Below the pieces are notes generated by a model. It worked only from the letters and a program-made list of their open reading frames with translations, made no database searches and was not told the DNA's origin. Position numbers and translations under genes: made by a program. A stretch of DNA of 64,000 nucleotides from Asterias rubens (taxonomy: Eukaryota > Echinodermata > Asteroidea > Forcipulatida > Asteriidae): positions 13,679,634 through 13,743,633 of the forward strand of contig NC_047065.1 of the NCBI RefSeq assembly GCF_902459465.1, in the 5' to 3' direction. Shown here one piece after another: positions 46,882 to 57,876 of this stretch (positions are counted from its first letter, which is position 1; each line of letters starts with the position of its first letter).

Positions 46882-46954
46882 GGTAGACAATGATGAGTTA
46901 TTATACCGCCCCAGTCTGAATTCTGTGACTGATTGGTTAACTTGCTGAGTTGCC
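46882..46954 (+). ncRNA. SNORD31: U31 (SNORD31) snoRNA, copy 1
   Basis: 73 nt. GGTAG/GTTGCC closing stem, C box ATGATGA (46890-46896), D' CTGA (46916-46919), D CTGA (46945-46948). TATACCGCCCCAGT before D' is complementary to 28S ACTGGGGCGGTA. The fifth nucleotide selects the G in the ribosomal P-loop region that vertebrate U31 (yeast snR67) methylates. The boxes and guide match what I recall of human U31. Between host exons 10 and 11. Confidence 0.94.
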
Positions 46955-47403
46955 CTCACCCACCCCTCCCCCCCAAAACACAAATAAATAAATGAACACA
47001 AGTGAAATAGGTTGACTTAAGGTTAAAACAATCTGGTTGTAAGGAGATCGCCAAGACTGGCAGCTAGAAAATATTGTACGAGGACAGCAAAAGAAAAGAA
47101 AATTTAGAGCATGATATTTAAGAATGATTTCTTCGTAAGCAGATGACCTCCCAGAGATCTTAATTATGAGAGTCGACCAAATCTTTGGGAAAGGGAAGAT
47201 TTGAAAAATTATTTAAAATCAGTCCCTTATTTATTCTTGTTCCCCTCCACAGATTTCATCATTTGGTTGCTGCTGAACCGTCTTTGTTTTCCTTTACGCA
47301 GTGAGTATTAAGCTCTGTTGAAGCTCGTTATGGTCCTGGGTGATGGGAAGCAACTATGGTTGGTTTACATTTGCTATGAGCAAATATATTCCACCGTACT
47401 GCT

Positions 47404-47476
47404 GGTAGACAATGATGAGTTAATATACCGCCCCAGTCTGATTTCTGTGACTGATTGGTTAACTTGCTGAGTTGCC
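47404..47476 (+). ncRNA. SNORD31: U31 (SNORD31) snoRNA, copy 2
   Basis: Identical box spacing to the first U31. C box 47412-47418, D' 47438-47441, D 47467-47470. The guide TATACCGCCCCAGT is intact. The surrounding intron (from TGGGTGATGGGA through the run after the D box) and both flanking exons are also copies, so the duplicated unit is about 520 bp. Confidence 0.94.
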
Positions 47477-47924
47477 TAAACCCTTATCCCGCCCCTCCCC
47501 TAAAATACAAAAATAAATAAATTAACATAAGTGAAATAGGTTGACTCTAACTTATTACAGTCTGGTTCTATGGAGATCGCTAAGACTGGCTAAAAGGAAC
47601 ATGCCTAAAGAGGACAGTAAAACAATTTTGGACTTCAGAATTGACTCTTTTTTTAGGCATCCACCTAGCAGTGGTCTTTATTACGAGAGTCGACTGCATC
47701 TCGGGAAAGCGACGATCAAAAAACAAATAAAAAATTGTATCAGTCACCATTTTGTTCTTGTTCCCCTCCACAGATTTCATTATTTGGTTGCTGCTGAACC
47801 GTCTTTGTTTTCCTTTACGCAGTAAGTATTGAGCTCTGTTAAAACTCATTATATTCCTGGGTGATGGGAAGCAACTATGGTTGGTTTACATTTGCTATGA
47901 GCAAATATTCTCCACCCTACTGCT

Positions 47925-47997
47925 GGTAGACAATGATGAGTTAATATACCGCCCCAGTCTGATTGCTGTGACTGATTGGTTAACTTGCTGAGTTGCC
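47925..47997 (+). ncRNA. SNORD31: U31 (SNORD31) snoRNA, copy 3
   Basis: C box 47933-47939, D' 47959-47962, D 47988-47991, GGTAG/GTTGCC stem. It differs from copy 2 by a single base after D' (GATTG for GATTT). The spacing of about 521 bp to copy 2 indicates a recent duplication or gene conversion. Confidence 0.94.
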
Positions 47998-48507
47998 TAA
48001 ACCCTTATCAAAACTTGATGGAGCTGTACAATGAAATTATGTTAACGTAAAAATGTTGCCAGCTAAGTTACCATTTCACATGTAGAATCTGTCACTGGTA
48101 TCCATAGTCCTGCTTATTGTTGCTTAGCAGAAATTTTCAAAGCAATATTTTTTAGCTTTATGAAACTGGGCCCTGCTAGTTGACCCTTGTGAATATAGAA
48201 ATCTGTTACAGTAAGTTAAAAATACAAGAGCCGAGTAAGTTGGAATTGGTAGTATTTATCTTAAGAAATGGAGGACAAATTAACGCAGCATTGAGTTACA
48301 ACTTTCTCTTTTGTCCTCGCCACAGGTATCGTCTTTACGAAGATGAGGATTGCGGAACTCTTGAAGCATTTTCTTCTGTTTGGTAAGCATTATCCTCTGG
48401 CTGCATTTCCATTGACATGTTGAACACGCTGGCTTTTTCTGTTAAACTCCTGGGTGAAGGGAAGCAACTATGGTTGGTTTACATTTGATATTTTCCACCG
48501 TACTGCT

Positions 48508-48580
48508 GGCAGACAATGATGAGTAAATATACCGCCCCAGTCTGATTTCTGTGACTGATTGGTTAACTTGCTGAGTTGCC
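48508..48580 (+). ncRNA. SNORD31: U31 (SNORD31) snoRNA, copy 4
   Basis: C box 48516-48522, D' 48542-48545, D 48571-48574, guide intact. The 5' arm of the closing stem is GGCAG instead of GGTAG, replacing a U-G pair with C-G. This change preserves the stem. Located between the last two host exons. Confidence 0.94.
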
Positions 48581-49034
48581 TAAACACGAACTCCTAGAAG
48601 TAAAATGTCTTGATGATGGTGTATATAAAACTTCACTAAAGGAGGCTAACGTACCTATTTGAGTGCAGAGTACTGCCTCATTGGTACTTGTAAACTGAAT
48701 AGTATAAGTTTTGTTTGTCCTTTGTACATGCATTTGACATCACTAGTAATAAGTTTTAACTCTCTCTCTACAGGTTGACGCACAATTGGAGAAAGCTCAT
48801 GCTGAAAGAACAATTTGGTGGATTCAACTTGTAACCTGTGAAAATTTAATTTCAAAAGGCGGTTGCGTTTGTGATTTATCGTCGAAAATCCGAATCGAAT
48901 GTGCCCTGCAGGAATAAAGATTTAAAATTGGAAAACACAATCTGTGAGGCATTACTCAAAATCTTTGTACTATCCTATGGAAAGCTGCTTCACTTCTAAG
49001 TTCTTACAATCGAGTTTTTGTTTACATGTTTTAA

Positions 49035-49160
49035 AGGCACTGGACATAATTATTAATATAAAACTCAAAAGACGTTTTAGCATAAAAACTTGGTAACAAG
49101 CAATGGAGAGCTGTTGATAGTATAAAACATTGAGAAACTGTTCCCTCTGAAGTAACATAT
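49035..49160 (-). mobile_element. TTAA MITE, broken left half
   Basis: TTAA 49031-49034 then AGGCACTGGACATAATTATT through CCCTCTGAAGTAACATA. Its continuation (TAGTTTTTGAGAAAGAAGTT) appears only at 49400, after about 235 bp of unrelated sequence, and is then cut by the next MITE. Confidence 0.75.
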
Positions 49161-49434
49161 CCTGGTGGCATGGGTTTTCAGTAGAATAACATAATAAATT
49201 TTCGCAATCAAAAACTAAATGATTTGTTTTTAAACAAACGACAAGAAACTTTATTCTCGGCATGATTAAGCCTGATGAAAATACAGACCTTGAGTGCACT
49301 GCAGACCTTCTGTCGCAAGTGGAACTTGCACAGTCTCGCGGTAAATGGGGTTCAAAGTTGGGTTTGAAGACATGAGGGTCGATAACATGTGACCCGACAT
49401 AGTTTTTGAGAAAGAAGTTATTTCTCACTTAGAG

Positions 49435-49820
49435 ACACTGGACACTATTGGTAATTGTCAAAGACTAGTCTTTACAGTTGGTGTATCTCAACATATGCAT
49501 AAAATAACATACCTTTGAAAATTTGTTCAATCGGTCGTCGAAGTTGCGAGATATTAATGAAAGAAAAAAACACCCTTGTCTCGCCATGGTCAGACGAAGG
49601 TGTGTGCTTTCAGATGCTTGATTTAGAGACCTCAAATTCTAAATCTGAGGTCACAAAATCAATTCTTGGAAAATCACTTCTTTCTCGAAAACTCCGTCAT
49701 TTCAGAGGGAGCTGTTTCTCACAATGTTTTTTACTTTACAACCTCTCCCCATTACTCGTAATCAAGAAGGGTGTTATGCTAATAATTATTTTGAGTAATT
49801 ACCAATAGTGTCCACTGCCT
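49435..49820 (+). mobile_element. TTAA MITE, main family, nested in the previous one
   Basis: Begins AGAGACACTGGACACTATTGG and ends before TTAA 49821-49824. A further decayed hairpin half (TTGATTTTGAGGTCTTCAAATC) follows at 49830-49990. Confidence 0.87.
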
Positions 49821-50059
49821 TTAAATATTTGATTTTGACACCTCAGAATTTGATTTTGAGGTCTTCAAATCAAGCATTTGAAAGCGCCCAACTTGTACAA
49901 TGCGGGCGTTTTTTCTTACAACATCGACGACCAAATGAGCAACAGTTATTTCTTTTGTATGCATATTATATGTTGTGATACAATAAGTGAGATACAATAG
50001 TGTACAAAAGTATTTACATGTATTGACTTCAATGGTTTCACTAAATTCAAAACCCATTC

Positions 50060-51270
50060 ATTAGAGGATGCTTAGTGTAATCGCCATAGCAGTAGAGAAA
50101 TGCTGTGCACAATAATTGACGTTTTGTTAAAGTTTGGTTGTGCTTTCGAATGATGATCTTGGCTTTTGTGGTGTTAAACACAATATGGCGTGCAAAATGC
50201 TTCAAAAAGGTAGAATTTATGCACTGACAATTTTGATCAGTTCATTCTATTATAAATTTTACCCCACGTTAAAATTATTTAAAAAAAAAATTTCCCTCTA
50301 ATTTTTATTTTACTGGATTTAAGAAGAGGCCAAGTACTGTGGTTGTTTTTAAAAATAAATCTAACTAATTTTATTTTACTTGTTTGTTTGTCAAACATCT
50401 TTTTCGTCAAATATTATCCTTTCTTCTCCTGTACTTGGTATTACTATTGGTCAATAATAATAATTGATAAAGAATCGCATGTATTTGAGTTGAAATTCTT
50501 TTTAACGTCTTTTTGCAATTTGAGTTGGCCATTTAATCTCCTGGTGATCTATCCGTTTTAATCGAAGGAGACCGAAACTTAGTTCATAAAGCCACTGTAT
50601 GCATAAAAAACTTGCTAAGCACAGAAAAGTATTGCCTGTTGTGACCGGCACAGAAAACTTTTGCTACCAGCCAAAAACCCTACCATTGCTGTGACTGGAA
50701 CCCTGCTAATTTCTTGCTTAGCAGAAATTAGCAGAACTTTCTGATGAATAGCTTCATAAAGCCACTGTATACACATAAACTTGCTAAGCACAGAAAAGTA
50801 CAAGCATTGCTCAAGGGAAGCTGGTTACATATGTTGTTACTCGTGCCACATGCCTGTAAGCACAAAAATTTGATAAGCATAGAAAACTCTTGCTTAGTAT
50901 AAATATAGCTTACCAGCCAACATTTTACCATTGATGTGACTGCAACCCTGCTCATTTAGTTGGCAAAGAAATTTGGAAAGCTCAACTCACTGATAAACAC
51001 AAGGGCAAAATTTCATAAAGCCACTTTGTAAGCACAACAAAACTTGCTAGGCACAGAAAAGAAACGTGTTACCAGCCAAGACTGAATAAGTTTACATTGT
51101 TTTGACTGGTGCCTCGGCTGCCTGTAAGCACATAAAACTATTGCTTAGTAAATATAGGGTTACATGTACTAGCCAAAATGCCTTACATTTACCATTGGTG
51201 TAACTGTGGAACCGTGCTCATTTCTTGCTTAGCAAAGAAACTTGCAAAGCAGAATTAACAGCTTAATGAA
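50060..51270. repeat. Cluster of GGGCCCAATTTCATAG-type fragments
   Basis: Several partial units in a row share TTCATAAAGCCACTGTATGCA, AACTTGCTAAGCACAGAAAAG, TACCAGCC and TTTCTTGCTTAGCA. They begin near 50585, 50753, 50855, 51013 and 51120. No gene. Confidence 0.65.
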
Positions 51271-51412
51271 ATTATTGACCTAGGGCCGCTTCAGGGACTT
51301 TTGAGAAACCATGAAGCCGAGAGAAGTTGAGATCGAGAGAGGGCGCCCTAAACCAACATTCTGCCATTTCCTAGACTGATGTAATGTGGATGAGGGGCGG
51401 ACGAGACGTAAG

Positions 51413-54400
51413 ATGTCGGGAAAACATTCTAAACTCGAGATCGAGAAAGCTATAACAGGAATTAGAGATGATCTTGACGAATTAGAGACTATCAAAGAAC
51501 GTATTACAACCCGTTTAGACTCTCTGCAAGCACTTTACACGGAAAACATGGAGGGTAAGTTTTGGTAGTTAGTTTTCTTCCTCCCCGGGTTGTGAGGGCT
51601 GGAAACAATATTCAATAACAATAAACATGGGTAATGACTCTTCATAGTCTGATGTGTATTGCAATAGACCCAGCCACTGGGGCGCTAGATTCATTTTATG
51701 ACGGATGGCCGATAATGTCACTCTCAGCCCAGTCACGTAGTAGTAGTAGTAGTAGTATCGGTCAGTACAGCAGAGAGTCTAACCTGTATTTCCGTTATTT
51801 CGTGTAATGACACGAATCCACGCTGTGGCCAGATTTTATTTTCTGTGCATAGCTAGAACTTGGAATAGAAGTTGCTGCCATGGCAGAATTGAAAACTACG
51901 GTAGCTAATGCGGCCAAAACGCCTTGTAATGTGTCGAGAAAGAGTCTGCTCATGGAGGACGCTGTACAAATTCTGATAATTCTACGAAAAACGACAGTGC
52001 ACTGAATAACGGAAATACATGTTTAGAGTTAGACTCTCTACTGAGTATAGCAAGTCCTAGCTGCCTGTCACAGGCATGTTATTTGTAATTGAGGCAGAGA
52101 AGGCCATTGCCTTATATTGCTCCTGCTGGTCTTGGCCTGCCCTGCATGCCTTAGTTAGAAATGGATTAGCCCCATTTGTGTGGCCAAGACCAAAGACTAG
52201 CTGAAGTAAATAATAAAGGATTCAGCCATTTTGTGTTTGCCTTTTGCCACACAAGCATGACAAGTGGGGCTAGCCCGACGTACCTCTACCTAGAAGTAGA
52301 ACTATTTCGGTTTTGTTCCGCTATCGTCTCCAGTAACGGGAGACGAAAGCGGAACAAAACCGTAACGGGAGACAAAAGCGGAACGAAACCGAAATAGTTC
52401 TAGGCGGGAGACATTAGCGGAATGAAACCGAAATAGTTCTAGGAGGAGTAGGGCTAGCCCCATAAATCGGTCCAATCCACTCCATTCCATATCCTTGGCC
52501 CCAGCCAGCTGATATTAAAAATCTTTCACTTTTTTTTAAAAACCATCTGCAACGATCTGCACCACAAAACTTACCAATCTAATGCCTCAGAAGTTGCAGA
52601 TAGCTCTACACATGAAATTGTTCAAATATACATCACAAGTTTTGAGTAAAAATCAAGTGAATTTTGAGTGTGAACTTTCCCAACGGTCTTGACAACTTGC
52701 TTTTTTCGAAGCGCGCACACAGTCTCATAATTAGTCGGGTTTCTTCAGTTTTAGAAATTGACCCTACCGCGTAACCGTTCATAGTAAGTATGAGATGGGA
52801 CACACTACAGCAGACAGAACAGAAGAAATCAACAGAAATTATGTATATATGCTCTACATAGTACAAGATGAAAAATGGGTTGGTTGACATTCAACTTCAC
52901 AACTATGTTCAGCCCAATACCAGAGATACAAGGGGAAACAACCAAAAATTCATTCAAGTCAGTCTGAAAGAGTACACTCCGGAATCTCCAAACTTCAGCG
53001 AGTTCAGAACTCAGCAGCCAGATTGGTCACACGATCCAAAACCTGTGACCACATTTCACCTATTTTCTCGGACTTGCACTGGCTTCCGGTTAGACAACGG
53101 ATTGCTTACAAAACCCTTCTTCTGACATACAGCTGTATCCATGGCCACGCACCTACATACTTGCAAGAACTTGTTCACAAATACCAGCCTTCTCGAAATC
53201 TCCGCTCTCAATCACAATCTCTACTTGCCTGTTCATCCGCTTCTACTAAGTCTTACGGCCAGCGTGCATTTTCTACGTCTTCTCCTACTCTTTGGAACAA
53301 ACTTCCCCGCAACATCAAAGACGCTAAAACTCTGGATAAATTCAAATTCTCAAAACTCACTTGTTAAACTCCAACTAGTTTTGTCTGTTTTTTCTTTCTG
53401 ACTTTGTACAGCGCATTGGGACTTCGTGTGTAATGCGCTTTATAAGAACGGTTTACTATTATTATTATTACATGTATGGCCTTCAAAGATTCATTCTTCG
53501 TGTCAACTGTTAAACTCTGGAACTCACTCTCCTTGACTGCTATGAATAGCACAACACTAGCTGAATTCAAGGGACATACATTATACCCACCAGTAGTCTA
53601 ATTCCACACGTAGTGCGCAAGTTAGCGTTGATATGTATCCGGCAGGATATTTTGCTGACTGAACCAATGGAGATGGAGATGGAGATGTATGTATAGAACA
53701 GTGGCTCCAGTCGGCCCTGCATAACGCAGTCTTGGCGTACACCAGACTTACTCAGTCACACTCGCTGCCGTGAACCAAAAAGTGTAAGATTTTCTGAAAA
53801 TAAAATCAAGTGGTTATTGTCCTATTTTGTTTTTGAAACGTTTAATTATCCACAACTTATTTCAGGCTAATTTTAATGTGCTGGTTATTTTTTTGTGAAA
53901 TTCGAGTTGAAATTTAAAAAAAATTTCCATCAGCTGGCACTGGCAGATTTCTCCCTTAATACCGAGAAAATGAGCCAGCATTTTTGTTTTATAGGAAAGC
54001 CTATTGGTTTTTTTTTTTTTTGGGGGGGGGGGCAAACAAGATTTGGTTTTATTGCTATAAAATCTCACACTTCATGGTGAAAACGGGGCAATGAGCAGAT
54101 GTATTGTCTAGCATCTTTGCAATGTTTATTGGGCTAGGGTTGAATTGGACAACCCTTCCTAAAATAAAAATACATGACATTGAAAGAATTGATTTTCATC
54201 TTGCTCATTTCTGCCTCTCCTTTTTGGCAATGTGTTCTTTTTTTAGGTTCATTTACACGAGTCAACATGTCAATTGCAAAACCGATCCGGTTTTACCCAG
54301 AGCTTGATATTGTCCTGTTGAAAGAAGTAGTTGCCGTCAACCCGTGTCATCTTCAAGGTGCAAAAACACACAGGAAATGGGAGACCATTTTGTCCAATGT

Positions 54401-56403
54401 AAATTCTACATTGCTCAACAAAAAAGTATCTCTTCGAGCTTGCAAAGATCGCATGAAAACTCTCCTGAAGGCACATCGACAAGCAGAAATGATGTCACTA
54501 AAAGCGTAAGGAATTATTTAATATTTTATTACTGGATGCTTCTTGCAGCCTAAGCCTGTTTTTTATTTTGTTTTTCTCTGCTAATAAAAATTCAGTTTTT
54601 GTTCCCTTTTCGGTTGTTTTGGGTTTCGTTTATCAATGGCTACTAAGTTATACTGCAGGTTTTAAAGACACTGGACACTTTTGGTAATTGTTAAAGGCCA
54701 GTCTTCTCACTTTGCATATCTCAACATAAATGCATAAAAATCACAAACCTGTGAAAATTTGAGCTCAATCAGTCTTCCAAGTTGCGAGATAAATGAAAGA
54801 AAAAACACCCTTGTCACACGAAGTTGTGCTCGAATCGAGACATCAAAGGTTAAATCTGAGGTCTCTAAATCAAATTCGTGGAAAATTGCTTCTTTCTCGG
54901 AAACTTCAGCGGGAGCCGTTTCTCACAATGTTTTATACTATCGACCTCTCCCCATTACTCGTTACCTAAAAAGGTTTTATGCTAATAATTATTTTGAGTA
55001 ATTACCAATAGTGTCCACTGCCTTTAAAGAGGCTCCTACCTTGGCTCCCCTATAACTGCAATACCACCCTCACTACCATCTCAGACCTCCGTTAAATTGG
55101 GAATGGGGACCTTTTGGAAATGTCTAAAATATTTCATCTGAGTAAAAAACATCCGAATAAAAACTTTTAATCTTCATGTCTCAGATCAGGCACAGATGAA
55201 GAGTATAAGGAGCGGGACCAACTTTTGACAGAAGTGGATGAGCTTTGTGCAGAGGCAAGTAGGGAGACAGAGGAGGAAAGGCAGCGAAAGGCTGATGATG
55301 AAAACAAGGGGAAGCAGGGGGGCAAGATCAGAGAAGCTGCCACGAAGGGAATGAGACCTCAAAAAAGGCAAGGTAATCCTATCATTTTACAGCATGCATA
55401 TTAATATTGTTACAACACAGATGAATGTTGGTCCATGAATCGGTTTATTGGTTGGAGTAATGGGGAGAGGTTGATAGTATAAAACATTGTGAGAAACAGC
55501 TCCCTCTGAAGTAACATAGTTTTCGAGAAAGAAGTAATTTGCAACGAATTTGATTTCGAGACCTCAAGTTTAGAATTTGAGGTCTCGAAATCAAGCATCT
55601 GAAAGCACACAACTTCGTGTCAAGGGTGTTTTTTTTCTTTCAGTTATCTTGCAACTCCAAAGACCAATTGAGCTCAAATTTTCAATAGTTTGTTATTTTA
55701 TGCATAGGTTGAGATACACCAAGTGAAAAGACTGGTCTTTGACAATTACCAAAAGTGTCCAGTGTCTTTGCAACTGATTGAGTGGGTCCATTGGTACAAA
55801 ACTTTGCCTCTAGATTTGGAGGTCCTTAGTTCAAATCCCAGGTGGGCCTACATAATTTTGTTTTTGAACAAAGTTTTTTTTTACCACTTTACCATTTTGG
55901 CTTTACATTTTTGAGCAAGAAGAATTCCTTAATTTATGGAAGCAATACCTGGTCAAGCAGTTTTGTGGTATATAAAAACTGGCCAATTGTCTAAGGCACA
56001 TGTTTAAAGATCTACATTTGCAACAACATACATGTATGAAATAAAATGTGGTATCTTACTATACCTTGTTTTAGGAGACAACATCGAGTTGAAACAGCCC
56101 AAAAAATCTCGTGCAAGCTTTTCCGAGTTGTTAGAAGTACTGAAGGAGAGGAACACTAAGGAGTCAGAATTGAAAACCGAACAGTTGAGACTAGAGCGTG
56201 AAAAGTTCAAGCTGGACAAGCGTGGGAGAGGACAAGAAACTGATGGAGAAACAGGGTGGAGCATCTTAGTAATAAGTCCCCAGTATGAGTTATGTCATTT
56301 ATGGACATCACTTTGGGTTTGGTTGGTGAAGGATTTCTTGAGTTTTCAGAACATTCGTCTTAATGTATTATCAACAATTCAAATCCAGATAGGGGTCGGT
56401 TGA
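51413..56403 (+). CDS. Myb/SANT-like DNA-binding protein, four exons (isoform ending in exon 4)
   Basis: Exons 51413-51554, 54247-54505, 55185-55372 and 56075-56403; all junctions keep the frame (phases 1, 2, 1). Exon 1 gives a 47-residue helical, coiled-coil-like start (MSGKHSKLEIEK...). Exon 2 carries the Myb/SANT-like domain: FYPELDIVLLKEVVAVNP, then KWETILSNVN and RACKDRMKTLLKAH. Exon 3 is acidic and helical (DEEYKERDQLL, EASRETEEERQRK). Exon 4 gives a basic stretch, then a Glu/Lys-rich helix (ELLEVLKERN, LRLEREKFKLDK). Such N-terminal Myb-like plus C-terminal coiled-coil proteins are widespread in invertebrates, many derived from Harbinger-type transposons (family knowledge). The last residues after 56255 run into duplicated non-coding-looking sequence. 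Exon 1 membership is the least certain part. Confidence 0.7.
51763..52043. mobile_element. Inverted-repeat element, hAT-like ends
   Basis: CAGAGAGTCTAACCTGTATTTCCGTTATT is mirrored by AATAACGGAAATACATGTTTAGAG...ACTCTCTACTG. Flanks AGTACAG/AGTATAG resemble a decayed 7-8-bp target duplication. CAG-type ends plus such a duplication would fit hAT. In intron 1 of the Myb/SANT-like gene. Confidence 0.7.
52265..52463. mobile_element. Inverted-repeat element with internal tandem units
   Basis: GGGGCTAGCCC at both ends, then AGAACTATTTCGGTTTTGTTCCGC on the left and its complement twice on the right. Internal GGGAGACxAAAGCGGAACxAAACCG repeats occur three times. Confidence 0.8.
52990..53470 (+). mobile_element. 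Non-LTR retrotransposon 3' end (CR1/L2-like), fragment 2
   Basis: Encodes KLQRVQNSAARLV, LHWLPVRQRIAYKTLL, TLWNKLPRNIKDAKTLDKFK, then a stop and a tail GCGCTTTATAAGAACGG ending in ATT repeats. It is 5'-truncated like fragment 1 but clearly divergent from it, so a separate insertion. It lies in the first intron of the Myb/SANT-like gene. Confidence 0.88.
54666..55023 (+). mobile_element. TTAA MITE, main family, in intron 2 of the Myb/SANT-like gene
   Basis: TTAA 54662-54665 and 55024-55027. The hairpin is damaged (CGAGACATCAAAGGTTAAATC). Confidence 0.9.
55455..55770 (-). mobile_element. TTAA MITE, left-truncated, in intron 3
   Basis: Starts at GAGTAATGGGGAGAGG inside the element and ends CCAGTGTCT followed by TTGC. 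Followed directly by a SINE B-box relic (TTAGTTCAAATCCCAGG, near 55828). Confidence 0.82.
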
Positions 56404-56682
56404 GGTTGAAATGTTAAGGAACGAGGCCTATTATTGGTTTGATGGTACTCTGTACATTGGTAACCTGGAAATATTGGGCGGTGATGCTGAGTTAGAGGAG
56501 TGTCATACTTAACAACAGTTTCATTGAGTTGAAGATGTTTGCAAAAGATCCAAACGACCCCCTTGGAAATATTCTGATCATCTTAGTAATAAGTCCCCAG
56601 CATGAGTTATGTCATTTATGGGCATCACTTTTGGTTGGTTGGTGGTGTATTTCTTGAGTTTTCAGAACACTCGTCTTAATGT
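56262..56682 (+). repeat. Direct repeats of about 105 bp flanking the truncated copy
   Basis: 56262-56366 and 56579-56682 are near-identical (CATCTTAGTAATAAGTCCCC ... TCGTCTTAATGT) and bracket the 203-bp pseudogene copy. The first copy overlaps the end of exon 4. The arrangement suggests duplication of this stretch when the fragment was inserted, far too long for an ordinary transposon target duplication. Confidence 0.85.
56371..56573 (+). pseudogene. Truncated copy of the orphan terminal exon
   Basis: These 203 bp align without large gaps to 60274-60476, the 3' part of the 59.65 kb exon. They carry an early TAG, small indels and a TAA in the original frame. The copy starts and ends inside the coding sequence with no 3' UTR or poly-A, so a DNA-level duplication is more likely than retroposition. 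It lies directly behind exon 4 of the Myb/SANT-like gene and supplies that isoform's stop codon (56401-56403). Confidence 0.85.
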
Positions 56683-56946
56683 TTGCCATAGTCATGTTTA
56701 TATACCAAAGTTCCACTGAAGTTGTTTTTTAGATTTGAAAAATAATGTGATTCCAGTTGTGCCATGGCAAACAATTTTTACATGATTTTAGGTTTTGTTT
56801 TGTTTTTTGCCAGATTTCCACAGAAGGTGTAATTTATTTATAAGAAAAATATGAAGAAGAAAAAATGTGGTTTCCGTTGTGCCATAGCAATTTTTTGTAA
56901 AATTATTTAAGGGCTTTTGAAATCAAGTTGCCAAATGTTGCTTTAA

Positions 56947-57317
56947 AGCCATTGGACATTTTCGGTAAACAGTATTGTCCAAGGCCCACACTTTGTGTAT
57001 CCCAACTTCTATATAAAATAACAAACCTGTGAAAATTCAGGCTCAATCAGTCATCGGAGTCGGGAGAAAATAACGGGAAAACCCACCCTTGTTTCTGCAC
57101 GTTTCGCCGTGTCATGACATGTGTTTATTATAATCTGTAATTCTCAATGTCGAGAATTGATAATTGTTTTAATGATGTTTTCTCAAAAAGTAAAGCATTT
57201 CATGGAATAAAATTTCAAGAGAAGTCTTTTACCATTACCTTTTGTAAACCCTGTAAGTTATCTGTAAATCTGTGATTTTGGGGGATTTTTTTTTTGTTCC
57301 AAAAGTGTATAATGGCT
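56947..57317 (-). mobile_element. TTAA MITE, second family, copy 3
   Basis: AGCCATTGGACATTTTCGG to CAAAAGTGTATAATGGCT, TTAA at 56943-56946 and 57318-57321. Reverse orientation to the copies at 1369 and 7073. Confidence 0.88.
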
Positions 57318-57653
57318 TTAAAATCAGCAGTGTAGCTGATTTTTTGGGTTGTTTTTCGGATTTAAAAACAAATCCATATAGATGAAATGCAAAAGGGGGA
57401 CTCAACGGTGCAAAGAATATTCTAAGGACCAGTCTTGAAATTAGAGAAAACTTTACTGTACATGGAACTAAAAACTGTAAATATCTTTTAGAAAAAATAG
57501 AGAAAGTTAAACTGTTGAACGTGTCCGGTTGTATTTGTATGGAATGGGGGTTGTGGAAGTCCATTGAATGCCGCTCTGGGGGCGTCAAGTTATGTTTACT
57601 TGACCTTTTCCTTTCCCATTTTCTGTCACTTGTATAATGCATTGTTCAGTTAA

Positions 57654-57872
57654 AGGCAGTGGGCACTATTGGTTATTACTCAAAATAATTATCAGCATAA
57701 ATGGAAAGAGGTTGCTAAAAAACATTGTGAGAAACTGCTCCCTCTGAAGTGACAATCCCATAGTTTTTCGAGAAAGAAGTAATTTTCCCACAATTGATTC
57801 GAAGACCTCGAGTTTAGAATTTGAGGCCTCAAAACCAAACATCTTGACAATTACCAATAGTGTCCACTGTCT
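57654..57872 (-). mobile_element. TTAA MITE with large right-half deletion
   Basis: TTAA 57650-57653 and 57873-57876. Sequence after the hairpin jumps to TTGACAATTACCAATAGTG, removing about 150 bp while both termini remain. Confidence 0.85.
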
Positions 57873-57876
57873 TTAA

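Larger units (their letters stand above)
39021..48935 (+). ncRNA. UHG/SNHG1-type non-coding snoRNA host gene, 14 exons
   Basis: Multi-exon transcript unit whose product appears to be the intronic snoRNAs. Exons read from splice sites: 39021-39123, 39570-39639, 40028-40097, 41086-41173, 41816-41873, 42436-42495, 42840-42885, 43662-43712, 44920-45013, 46363-46407, 47253-47300, 47774-47821, 48326-48382, 48774-about 48935. Nearly all have pyrimidine-AG acceptors and GTAAG/GTGAG-type donors. Twelve of thirteen introns hold one clear C/D-box snoRNA; only 45014-46362 is doubtful. AATAAA at 48913-48918 marks the 3' end. Exons are 45-103 nt (last longer), no long frame crosses them, and several are copies of each other (exons 2-4; 5-6; 11-12), so the gene grew by duplicating exon+snoRNA modules. 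U27, U30 and U31 occur in that order, and all three live in the vertebrate U22 host gene (established knowledge). The first exon is uncertain: 39021 follows an acceptor-like TTTTTGATAG, so a further 5' exon (perhaps 37970-38098) may exist. Confidence 0.87.
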
